Positions 21,465 through 33,090 of a DNA stretch of 64,000 nucleotides are shown piece after piece. The notes under the pieces were generated by a model. That model saw only the letters and a list, made by a program, of their open reading frames with translations. It was not told the origin of the DNA and searched no databases. This DNA is from Boswellia sacra (taxonomy: Eukaryota; Streptophyta; Magnoliopsida; Sapindales; Burseraceae): assembly GCA_013180625.2 (NCBI GenBank), contig SNVD02012234.1, forward strand, positions 372,001-436,000, in the 5' to 3' direction. Each line of letters begins with the position of its first letter. Positions within the stretch are counted from its first letter, which is position 1. A program made the position numbers and the translations under genes.

Positions 21465-24400
21465 ATGGGCGCGAATTCGCTAGCCTCAGACTCCACCACC
21501 GACCTCGACGAGCAGATCTCGCAGCTCATGCAGTGCAAGCCACTCTCTGAACAACAGGTTCTCTTGAATCTCTTCGATGGCTAATAATCTCATCAACTAC
21601 GATTTTGCTTACAACACCAAAACTGGCTCGCTCACTGTTTGTTATTATTGGATTAGGTTTCAAATTTGATTTTCAATAGTCAATATTACCTCTCTCACTT
21701 ACAAATTCGTGGCAAGATCTCGTTCTTTTGATGATTTGGATTTTGTATTGGCCATGACTGATGATAAATAGTTTATCTGCATTCAGTAAATTTTCATGAT
21801 TTGAAGGTCAAGAAATAGGTATAACTCTTTAAGAGATGCAGGGGTGTTTTTTTTTTTTATTTTGAGAAAACATTTTCTGAAAATGCATATTTAGTGATGT
21901 ATTTTAAATCAACCACCTCATATCATTTTCAAAATTAAAAAGAAAATCTAACCGTAGATATTTACTAAATTTTGAAAACAAAAACTCAAAATTCAAAAAC
22001 AAACATGTTTTGGTTCAGTAATTGAGGATCAATAACCGTACGGTACCAGTACTTTAGGGAACGGTTTATTTCGTCAATATGGAATGTCAACTTAGGACAT
22101 GAAGCGTTATACCTGTAACATTGATAGTTTATAATGTGACAAGTGTGGCATTTCATGTTGTAAGTGTGACATTCTATGTAATGAAATAATCGTTTTCAGT
22201 GTCGTTCCAGTTGTTACATAGATAAATCCTTGCAATTAAATGACTTGTGCAATTTATAATGTTTATGTGTTTCCATTGTTTTAAGGATTTTGTTACTATA
22301 CCCAGGTTAACATTACTGGGATAGGTTTTTCTGTCACATGGAATGCCTTACTTATAATAATGACTTCTTGTAACATTTATGAAGTCATGTCTTGTTATAA
22401 GTTTGACTTCAATATGACAAGTATGATGTTCTGTACAGCAAGTTTAACATTTTATGTTACAAAAAATCTTAGCCAGAATGTTACCTTCACCATTATGTTA
22501 GCTAGACCATTGTTTAAAAATGTGTCTATTTTACCTCTCTAGCACCTTTGATGCACTTCATCAAATTTTATGATGCCAATTTGTTACTCTTGCGCAAAAG
22601 AAGTGACTTGGTAGTTTTTGCTTTAATGCTCTTTAGGTTAAAGCACTATGTGAGAAAGCTAAGGAGATATTGATGGAAGAAAGCAATGTTCAGGTTTGCC
22701 CTTTTCATACTTTTCAACATATAACCTTCCTTTTTCTTGACTTATTAATTTTATTTATTATTATTATTATTTTAATTTTATTGGTTACTAAATATGCTGC
22801 CTTACTTGCTCTGGTCCCTCAGGGAAGATAAGAAATTTCTAATGGAACTAGTTACACTGCTGTTGGTTGCCTTCAGTTAGAAAATTAATTGCTTGGTTCT
22901 CACATTCTTCTTGCCGTATGATTGTTGGCCTCTTTGAATATTGGTTTTTTTTTCTCTCTTACCGTTCATTACGGTAAGTGCCATGCTCCTATCTTAAAAT
23001 AGGGGAACAGTGATGTTTTTGTCTTTTTGTCGCAGCCTGTGAAAAGCCCTGTGACAATCTGTGGCGATATTCATGGGCAGTTTCATGATCTTGCAGAACT
23101 TTTTCAAATTGGAGGGAAGGTATTAGTTCTGACTAATACCTTTTGTATTCAAATTTCTGTTTCAGCTGAGGGAACCATCTAAGATAACCCTTTGAGCCTG
23201 TCAAAGAAATGTTTTTGTGGATTGAAGTGCTCCAGGGGCTTTATAGTTGGGTAAATTGCTACTAGTCAGGAACTGTTCATTTTATTTACTACTGCAAGCT
23301 TGCATATTATATTAATTTATGCTCAGTCTGGAGGGAAAAAAAAAAAGAAGAAGAAAGAAAGTAGTATGTGATTGTCTACTCACTTTTATGCTTAGGAATT
23401 GTTTTGTGATAAATTATTTGTAACAATGGTTTATCAAAGTATTAAATTGGCTTTGTTGGAAAGTGTCCTAATGGTTTGAGCTTAAGTTAGTGCCATATTG
23501 ATTTGATTTTGTCGATGCTAACTAGCTTTTCAAACATCCATCATAAAATAACCCTTTCCTTGGTTCTATCTTTTCTTAATACTGTCTTTATGATTTCATT
23601 TGATTTGCAAAGATTGTTCTTCGTTGCTGTTTTCTAAGTTTAAGGACCAGTGTTGCTTTTTCTTGTGAACATCTTTCCTGTTGATTTAGATCTGATCTTA
23701 TGTTTTAAATTGACAGTGTCCAGATACCAACTACTTGTTTATGGGAGATTATGTGGACCGTGGATATTATTCTGTTGAAACTGTTACGGTATGTACAAGT
23801 TAATCTGAATCTTTGGGGTACTTTTGGATACTTGCGTACTGATAGGGAAAGCTGAAAAATCAGATTGGAAATTGAAGATTTGGTAAAAGAAAAATATGAC
23901 TTTTGTGCAACTGCTGAAATTTGAAATTTTTATATAAATGACACATAGTCACCATGCAAGTTTTGAGGGAACAATTTAACGTGGTGGGAGAGAAATAATT
24001 CAGCAAGTGGTTACCCCAAAATTCAGAGTAGCCGTTGTATGATATCGAAAATACTGTTGTCAAAACCCAAAACTTTTGTTGAATATATGAAGCCAATATA
24101 AGGCCTTCCTTATTATTCTTTCCATGTTATGTGCACTGTGAATATGTGATTCATGTTTTACTTGGCAATATGTGAAGTTGAGACTTAGTTTTGCTGAAAC
24201 CTCAATGTCCTTAATCCAATAGCAAAAGATATATCCGAAGGTCGAGATTGAGTAATGTTTCTAAATAATGGAAGTTGTGGCTTACTGTGAAGACTAAAAT
24301 TTTACAATACTATGAATTTTATGTTTCCAGCATCTTTAGTTGCTTTATTTCGGTTAATGTAAAAGAAATCTTTATATATTACTTATTATATTTTCACACG

Positions 24401-27400
24401 TTATTAGATTTGAAGTTATTATAATTATATGGAATTGTGTGTCTATCCAGCTATTGGTGGCCCTCAAAGTGCGTTATCCTCAGCGTATCACTATTCTTAG
24501 AGGAAACCATGAAAGCCGTCAGGTATATTCTTATAATTTTTCTTCTTTCTCCTTTCATCTTCTTTGCCCATTACCTTTTTGTTCCCAACACCAGTTGCGG
24601 TTCTGAGATTTCTAATATGTTTCCAGTATAATATTTCAATTTCTTGTTAGTGTGGTGCACTTTTGATGTCAATAAATATAGCACTTAGGCAACGTTCATT
24701 GTTTCAAAATATTTTTTTTTAAATTCAAGTGGTTGCTCTATTTTCTTCGATATAATTTAGGTTTTATCTGATCATGCAATGATTGAATCTTATTTTGCAT
24801 GATTGCAGTTGTAGAGTTTTGACTCTGAATATTGAGCTAGATATTGCTTCTTTTGTTGTGTCACAGATAACTCAGGTTTATGGATTCTATGACGAATGTC
24901 TGCGGAAGTGAGTTCTCTTTCACAACCTTGATTTAGGAGGTCCTTATTGAAGCAATACTTGTCTTGATCATTGTTAACAGAACGAATATGCTGTTTGATT
25001 TTCAGTTTATTTTATTTAATTTTTTGGAAGGTTTGTCTCTATTTAAATTAATTGTTAGCGAACATTACTAGGTCAGATGTAGGGTACCTTTTAGTTGTTG
25101 TGTTAGAAGTCTTGGGACTGAATCCCACTCAAACTAGAGCTTGGGGTGTTTGTGTTTGGCTTAAATTTGGGATGTTGGAGATAGGGATGCTAGCTAAAAA
25201 AGAAGAAAAATTTGGAGCTGAAAACTCCTATTAGGTTACACTCAATCCTTCGCTCTCTTTTCTTTTTGTATGTGCACCTTGCAATTATTGATGCAACTAT
25301 TATTAACTGTAAAATGAAGTATACTTGGCTTCCAGTGTGGCTGTGAGGGTGATTTATTTGTCAACTTTTGTACTGTTACAGTTTTCCGTGGAATTTCCAT
25401 TAGTTATGCATTGTAGGAGACTGGGCTTGTTAATGAAGGACTTTCTGTGTTGTTTTTACTTTGTTTTAAGTTGTATGATGCTGGATGCTGGATACTGTCT
25501 CATTTGTTTTAAGTCCCATTGGCAATTGAGTTCAAAGAAGTTCTGTGAAGTGATATCTTTGCTTCTTGCTCTATATCATCTTAAAATGATATCTTCGTTT
25601 GATGATTTATATACAGGTATGGCAATGCTAACATTTGGAAGATTTTTACAGACCTTTTTGACTATTTTCCGTTGACCGCCTTGGTGAGTGAAAGAAGGAA
25701 CTTTTTGATTTAATACAAATTTAATAGTTTCTTGCAAAAAGTAAGATGAGAAAGAGTGAAAGAAACTTGGAGCTAGCTATTTTTTATTGGAAGTTATAGA
25801 AAATGGGGATTTTATGGAAGAAAAATCATGGATCAGTTACCTGCATATGTTAATATTTATGCATTTTAACTGTTTGATATGGATTTAGCTAACTTCCACT
25901 GGGTGCCGCTGATATGGTTTGGAAGTCCACCATTATCACTGTTATGCTCACATCTACAGGAGCATTTCTCTATATAGTAGCTATCCTGTTGAAATCCTTT
26001 TTTAATCTTTCATTAGCATGTGTTTATCACATTTTTTTTCTGATGATAAGAATTGATATTTAAATCCTAGCTATCAAAATTTAAGGGTTTCATAGCTCGA
26101 GATCTTGACATCTGGATTAAGTTAACAATTGAAAAAATCTTTTAGCAACTGTAGTGATAATTGATATTGAGGAATTTGTGAGTAAAAGATTAGGACAGAC
26201 TTGATCTAAATTAGTGGAGTGGAGAATTACTAAGAAAATTGCCCATCTTAGTGATAGACAAAAACATCAACAAATATGTGCTTTTGATATGAATAGATTT
26301 GCATGAATCAGTAGTTTTATCAACCCTTATTTATTAACTTAACAGGTAAAACATGGATAACATTGTTTCAATCTACAAAATGTAGAAGATAATGAAATTA
26401 AAATGAGGCAAAGGAAGCTAATCAGAGCTATTCTTCTCACATTTAGGATCCAAATCCTGTGCGAACTTTGGATGCCAGAACTTATATTTATTGTCTTCAG
26501 AGGAATCTGGATACAGAAGTTCCATCTTGTAGCTTTAGTGGGGCTTACACTTTTTTGCCTCAGAATATGGGTTCTTCACGGCATATCCAATTTCTGGAAC
26601 TTTAAACTGCAAAAAATTTATGGAAATTTGTAATCTTACAAGATTTGGAGAATCCTAGGCTTTTATGAGGACAAGTAAAATATTTTGCAATGCTCAAGTG
26701 TCTATAGAGATGGCCGTGGAAGGATCTTAACTGTTGATAGCCTACAAAACCTTACATCTAAACTTCTAATTTCTCGTATGTAGGTAGAGTCAGAAATATT
26801 TTGTTTGCATGGTGGATTATCACCTTCAATCGAAACCCTTGATAACATCAGGAACTTTGATCGTGTTCAAGAGGTTCCTCATGAAGGGCCTATGTGTGAT
26901 TTGTTGTGGTCTGACCCTGATGATAGATGTGGTTGGGGTATTTCACCACGTGGTGCTGGATATACTTTTGGCCAGGTAACCTGTTCAAATATGCCACCTT
27001 TATATTTTGAAATCAGCTTTCTTTCAAGCAAAACTGGTTGTCACACTTATCTTTAGCTTTCTCTTGTAATAGCCACATTTTTTTTCAGGATATCTCTGAA
27101 CAATTCAATCATACAAACAGCTTAAAGTTGATTGCTAGAGCTCATCAGCTGGTTATGGATGGATTCAACTGGGCACATGTAATTGTGACTGCAAAATAGT
27201 TGCGAGATATTGTTTTATTGACTGCATCAAAGGATTTTGAGTGTGACTATTTTGCTTCCTTGGAACAGGAACAGAAGGTGGTTACTATATTTAGTGCACC
27301 TAATTATTGTTATCGCTGTGGGAACATGGCTTCTATCTTGGAAGTTGATGACTACAAGGGCCACACATTCATCCAGGTCAGTGTGTTTCAGCTTTAATTT

Positions 27401-27561
27401 GTCACAACAGGAATTTAATAAGCTGCTGACTCCTTGTTAAGGTGCTCGAGTTCATTTTGACAAGTGTGGAACTTAACAAACTTATCTTTTTACAGTTTGA
27501 GCCAGCTCCTAGGAGAGGAGAACCAGATGTTACTCGAAGAACGCCTGATTACTTCCTGTGA
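21465..27561 (+). CDS. PP2A-4: Serine/threonine protein phosphatase PP2A catalytic subunit (subfamily II, PP2A-3/PP2A-4 type)
   Basis: Complete, 313 aa, 11 coding exons: 21465–21557, 22637–22693, 23036–23119, 23717–23788, 24451–24522, 24867–24907, 25617–25683, 26784–26975, 27089–27178, 27269–27376, 27496–27561. All junctions are GT–AG and phases agree; the total matches the family length. The metal-binding phosphoesterase signatures [17 protein letters not shown] and RGNHESRQ are seen in order, as are [22 protein letters not shown] and the C-terminal TPDYFL whose methylation controls holoenzyme assembly. The N-terminus MGANSL is typical of plant subfamily II. It dephosphorylates Ser/Thr in cytosol and nucleus as part of A/B/C complexes. 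The 90-bp intron 27179–27268 contains an in-frame stop if retained. Convergent with LPPD, stop codons 1.13 kb apart. Confidence 0.98.
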
Positions 27562-28693
27562 AGCTGCCTTTACCAAGCTGATTCCACGTGCTTCTCCACT
27601 CCCTTTTATCCATCACTCAGGCAATTGTGGATCCTTGTTCTAGAGATGTTCGTTGGGTTTGCAATCTATATTTTGTGTCTAGACCTGCGTCTCCGGTGGT
27701 TGTCCAAAAGAATGTATGTTAGGGAGGTTAGATGCCCTTTGATCTTACACTTGAAAGCTTGCACGAACTCTACTGGAGAAATTGCCTAGGTGACCGATCA
27801 ACAGGTCTCTGAACGTACTGAATATGTAGATATTCCTATTTTATTTTGTACCTTAAAAACTGGTTTTTTCCCCCTACCCATTCTCGTTCGATGGGGTCTG
27901 TATCAGGATAAAAGAATTTGATACATCCGGGTGCCTCACCTTTTTACTCTTCCTCTAGGGTTCTCAACAAGAGTGATTGTTATGCTGTTGGTAATGGGTT
28001 ACTGATGGTTCTCTTGGATTTTTAGTGTGAAAAAGCATCGGTGCTCCTGGTACTGCAATCTAATCGGTTGCTTTTGCTGGCTTTTAGACACCGGCAGCAT
28101 TATGGTTGAGATACCATCTGTTACAAGATTCATGTTTGATTAATTCTCTTATATGCTTCTCTTCATTTGGGTTATGACCATGACTAAAGGTTTTATCATT
28201 TCAACGTCTTGTGCCATATTACTCTATGCGGTTAGATGTTTGCATGTGTTGTCGTTACTGAAAAAGTTAGCAAATAATGTTATCGTGACATTGATTAAAA
28301 TTTTATGAGAAGGATAACCAAGTTCTCAGCGTTTTCTCTAAATGTTTGATGTATCACTTAGAGCGTAAATAAAAAAAAAAAAAAAAGGACTAATGCTTTG
28401 ACCGTGGGGTCTTGCAAAACCATTAATCAATGTCAACACTTCCGCTTATTACACTCTTTAATCGGTACTCGACGACACATCTACCACATAAGACAATTCT
28501 AGTCCAAGAACATATCTGGCATCTGCTTCAGTAAATGAGACTACAAGAGATCTATAACTGCAAGGGTACTCAACCACTAAAGAATGGATTGTTACCTTGC
28601 TGAACAAAAATAAGCATTTACAAAATCGACAAGTATAATACCTGTTAAAACCATACTAATAATATTATGCAACAACCAATGACCGCAAAAGCA
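27562..28693. other. Convergent intergenic region with PP2A and LPPD 3' ends
   Basis: PP2A 3' UTR probably occupies the first 0.6–0.8 kb (GC-richer than what follows). A run of A's at 28368–28386 (GTAAATAAAA…) lies between the genes. No additional gene is seen. The exact polyadenylation sites cannot be fixed from sequence alone. Confidence 0.5.
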
Positions 28694-31600
28694 TTATAAC
28701 CTCAAGTGAGAGAAAACAGTTGGAACGAGATCTACCACTGACCATGCAAGTCCTGCATATTGAAGAAATCTAATGCCAGTATCTACATCGAATGTGTCCT
28801 GTCCAGATAAATAGAGTAACTTTTGGAGGTAACTTGATTGCTTAATCTCATCTGATTTCTTTCCCATCACTGATCCATTAAGCAAGGGGATGTAGCTGGT
28901 TGATTTTACCGGGATGCCCAAGGTGTTTGATATTACAGGAAGAACCCACTTTGCAAGAGCCTTACTGCAGAATTTCACAAGAAGTATGGTTGGTATTCCC
29001 AGAATTACTCTTCCAATGAAGGCAGGGATTGTTAGTTGAGGGGTAAAGAGGCATGGTACGGCTTCATGGTGGAACTGATGGTATGTCACCTGGACTCCAG
29101 CAACCTGCAAAACATAGTTGCTTTATTTTATGAAGCATACACAAGAAAGTAGCAATGCCGATAATAAAAATAACTTAAAAACAGAGAACGAAAAGTGTCC
29201 TTTGTTTAGAAGTATAAACAAGTCCTCCTCTATAAAAAATGACATTTAATTATATAGTATAAGATATACTTCGTCATTAAAGAAAAAGGAAAAAGAAATA
29301 TTAGAAATCTTCATTTGAGTGTAGTAAAACAGGAAAAAGTCAGTAATCAGTTGTAGAAAAATATAGCTCTCTGAAAAAGTTCATTTCCCATATTTTCTAG
29401 AACCAATCAAAGCACCTTCAAATATGTTATTTCACTTCATTTTGGTTTGTCCAGACAACATGATTTTTACTCTTGTATTTTCCAGAAATGAAAATGGCAT
29501 TTAGGAGAAAAATTTCCTGTATAATGTGTCCGATGACTTCTTGGTGGTAGGAGTTGTTAAACCAGATATTTTAGAATGGTAAATGAGCAAAAACTGCTTA
29601 CAATTCCGAATGCAACACCATTGAAGGCAGTATGGTACTGAAAGCTTGGAGTTGGAAGCTCAGGAGTTGGATAAGCAAAAAGCAACAAGACGCTTAGTGC
29701 AGCCCAGAAGGACATAACTGCAACAGAACAATATGTCACAAGTAAGAATACAAGCAACCTTAACAAGTTCTAAATTTCCACATCACTTTCTAGATACAAT
29801 TTAGAGAGATTTAAGTTCAAGTTGACCAAATTCCACCTTCTGCAACATCAAACTATTATCATTTCAACAGATTTAACTCTGCTTTAAACACAACCAGGTC
29901 TCAGTAGTAAGTGTAATATAAGTAATTTAAGCATTCAAAAGGTATTCAAACCTCCCAACAGTAGAAGTCCTAGTCGATTGCAATTGATGACATTGATCTT
30001 CAACGCTAGTCATTTAATAAAGAACAAAAGAAAAACTTACAAGGAAAAATTAATTCAGCAGATTTGATTCAAAAAAGAAACCCCACTTCCTGCTCTCTCT
30101 CCATCTTGGTGTGTGATGTGCAGAAAAAATGAGGAAAATCCTAATCACCTATTTCTGCATTGACTAGTCATAGAAGTTCAAGTTTCGTTGGGCTATTCCA
30201 GGTAATTGCAGTTGTGTTTTCATGGAGAAATTGTTCATTGGTAGGAGAAAAAGGCAAACACTTTGTGGAATTGTGTAGTTACTGCTCTTTTTTTGGGTTC
30301 TGTGGTAAGAAAGGAACAAAAGAATTTTCATGGAAGACATAGAAGATAACTGTGCAGAGTTATGGTATAAAATTCATTTTTTAGATTCTCTATGGGCATC
30401 AATCTCAAAAGAATTCCAAGACTTCCCATTCTTCTTTATTCATCTTAATTGGGATGTGTCTTGGAGGATTAGCCATATAGTTGTGGTTTTTAGTTGCATA
30501 AGGGAGAGGGCTCTTCAATTGTATAGTTTCTGAAGGACATGGTCCAACTTATACTTGTAATACCTTTCTTTTTATAGTTTTATAAATCTTCAGTTTCACC
30601 TTCAAGCTCTCCTCTTTTAAAAGAAGAAAGAATGTCCGACCAATCTCATGCAGGGTGCCCTCAATGGCCCTTTTCTTTTCCCAAGTAGTTCACGTACTGG
30701 CTATTTCTAAGGTAATAGTTCTGCCCTAACCCTCACACCAAGCATCTAACAATAAATGCTCACATTAGTGAAAACTTCTCTTTGCCTGGGAGGCACGTAA
30801 TGAAGTGGCACTCTTTATGTTTTGCATCATCAGGCCAAACTATATGTTGGATTTTGCATCAAGCTTTTCCATTTCCTTCTCCCATCATATAGTTGAGCTT
30901 CATATGGCCTGCCCCTGTTTGTCCCTTTTCAATGTCTTGTTCACGACCTTTGGAGTTGACCAGAAATTTTATGAATTTAAGTTCAGCTAGACTAGCTCCC
31001 TTGTGCAGTTTGGCCAATGTTCACCTTGAGTAAGCATTGTAAAAGTTGAATTCACACTCATAATTTTCATCATCATTTGATTGCTTCCATGACCTTTCAA
31101 GAGAAGTAAAAAAAGCTACTGATACTCATTAATATTTGAATGTATAAACAAGGACATACCATTTTGTCCGGAGACGATAAAATTGTCAATATATTCATGG
31201 ACCGTTAGCCACAATGAAAGGATCACCGATCCCACTGCAACTCCTCCTACGACATCAATCAAACTGTGCATGCCAAGGTAAATTCTTCCTACCAAGAAAA
31301 TAAGATTTAAGTTCAGAAATTCACAATCTAAAATGCTGCCAATATTTTGTAGCAAGTTAAACCTACCTAAACCAATGAGGCCCACTAGCACAAAAACAAG
31401 GGCCAATCCAGCAAATTGTATAAAGCCATTGTCATGTTGGTGATAAGATAGGATATAATGCAAAAGATATCTGGAAGATTCAAGCACAAAATAAAAGAAT
31501 TAGTTGATATAATAGTTAATCTGTGTGTAAAAAACACTCTAGAATACAAGACATAATTTAACTTGCAAAAATTACAATGCGTAATCTTAACCTCGTAACT

Positions 31601-32843
31601 AATGCACATATTCAAAAACAATACAAGAAATGATATTCAATATTGCATAGCTCCCAACAAATTATCAATTTAAACATACACAATGTTCTTATTTCTCGAC
31701 ATAAATGTCTGGTAGAATATTTGGCTAGCTAGAAAAAAGATGAGATTTAGATTAATGAGAGAGAACTAGCTTGGCAAAAGAAGGAACACCATCCAACATA
31801 AAATCTTGACACATGACTTTCCCAGGTTTACATCAGGAACAATTCCAACCTCCTTACTTTAAGCATTTCTAGAATCGCGTGCATCAAATCCCCAGGGCAA
31901 ACAACCTATCACACCGCCTACCAAATTTTGCCAATAAAACCCAATATGTATATATAAATATCTTACACAGACACAATAAAATAAGTATTGTAAAGAAAAA
32001 TTAGGACACTAGCACGAATGATGAATACCCTGATAAGCAAACTGTGTTCAGAGTGTGAGAAGAAGGCAATCCATATTCCATTGCGTTCTCTTTCTCGTCC
32101 TTTGTAGCAGTTATTCTCCTGGCAGGCGGACAACTTGGTCTAGGAGCTGATACCACATCCTATATAACACACAACAGCACAGATGATCGTAGCAAAACAA
32201 AACAAAACAACCATCTTGAACACCATATTCTTAGCCTTACAAACAAAAGGAAAGACTAAAACTTTTCGATACAAATGCATTAAATTAGATACCTTTATGC
32301 AGTTCCCCGAATAATCACAAAAAGCCATCAGCAGAGTCATCTGCCGCGCCAATTTTCCATGTCCACTCTACAGCATCACCCCCAAAACCACTCAATATCG
32401 TTCCAAAAACCATTAACACATAAACCAAAATCCATCAACCATTAGCAGTAAAGAGAACATACCCAGAAGAGCAAAGGCAAAAAGGCGGTATAAAAAGGCA
32501 CAGAAACAACACAAGATAAGGCACAGAAGAAAGCATCCAAAAGCTTATGCTGGTAATTCTGCAACCGTAAAAACAAAAAACCCATCAAACCAAGGCGCAT
32601 TCCAAGTCAACTAACATTCCGAAAAGAGGTGCAAACTAAGAAAAATGAGAATCTGGGTATTGTTGAAGGGGGTGAGACCTGGATCTGGAGAATGAAAGGA
32701 GTGCCAATGATGACATGGTGCGTCACCCAAGGCTGCAGCAAAGATCTGACCTTCTGGGTCAGGTTCAGATAGGAGGTTATTACAATCCATGAGACAATCC
32801 CACATAAAGCTGTCCCTTGCCACAACGTTAACACGCTCTCCAT
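28694..32843 (-). CDS. LPPD: Long-chain-base-1-phosphate phosphatase / lipid phosphate phosphatase delta
   Basis: Complete, 408 aa, eight coding exons: 32843–32679, 32558–32463, 32367–32293, 32159–32029, 31470–31367, 31288–31160, 29717–29602, 29104–28694. All introns are GT–AG and in phase. The PAP2 catalytic motifs are complete: K(X6)RP as KDVVSAPRP across exons 3/4, PSSH in exon 4, and GR(X5)H(X3)D as GRIYLGMHSLID across exons 5/6. Several hydrophobic segments fit a multipass membrane protein. The family removes phosphate from sphingoid-base 1-phosphates at the ER, which matters for ABA/stomatal signalling in Arabidopsis. The first six exons are compact; intron 6 (31159–29718) is 1.4 kb and holds a LINE relic. 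An ATG at 32871 starts an out-of-frame uORF overlapping the start. Confidence 0.97.
30085..30600 (+). mobile_element. 5'-truncated LINE relic in LPPD intron 6
   Basis: Plus-strand frames match the C-terminus of plant LINE ORF2 proteins: SWCVMCRKNEENPNHLFLH (zf-RVT-type Cys/His motif), then CFHGEIVH-like words out of frame, and MEDIEDNCAELWYKIHFLDS from 30330, followed by LWASISKEFQDF. The frame is broken several times. It is antisense to LPPD. No target duplication or A-tail was located. Confidence 0.7.
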
Positions 32844-33090
32844 CTTTGTCTCCTTCCCTTCCTTCCTTCAAAGAGAGGTATCAAAAGGGAAAGACTGCAA
32901 CAAAGAATGGAAGCACAAAAAAAAAAAAAAAATTGTCCTCTTCGTTTTGTTTCGTTTTTGTTTTTGTTTTTGTTTTTGTTTTTTGAAAATTCTTCTTTTT
33001 AGTATTAGCTGGCGGCCTGGACTTCCACTTACCAGGAAACAGATTTGATTTTGTTCTGTAGTGGAAACTTTACTGTTCCTCACGGGTTAG
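32844..33090 (-). promoter_or_regulatory. LPPD 5' leader and promoter-proximal region with GTTTTT microsatellite
   Basis: Contains a purine-rich leader (minus-strand GGAAGGAAGGGAAGGAGAC) next to the start and a (TTTTTG)n run at about 32945–32985 after an A-run. The uORF ATG at 32871 lies here. Confidence 0.45.

Noticed and set aside
25325..25675. Plus-strand 116-codon hydrophobic frame within PP2A
   Set aside because: It is mostly intron; its last part overlaps a PP2A exon in another frame.
27179..27268. Coding continuation of PP2A through this stretch
   Set aside because: It contains an in-frame TAG and is absent from the family; GT–AG splicing here restores the conserved [11 protein letters not shown] sequence.
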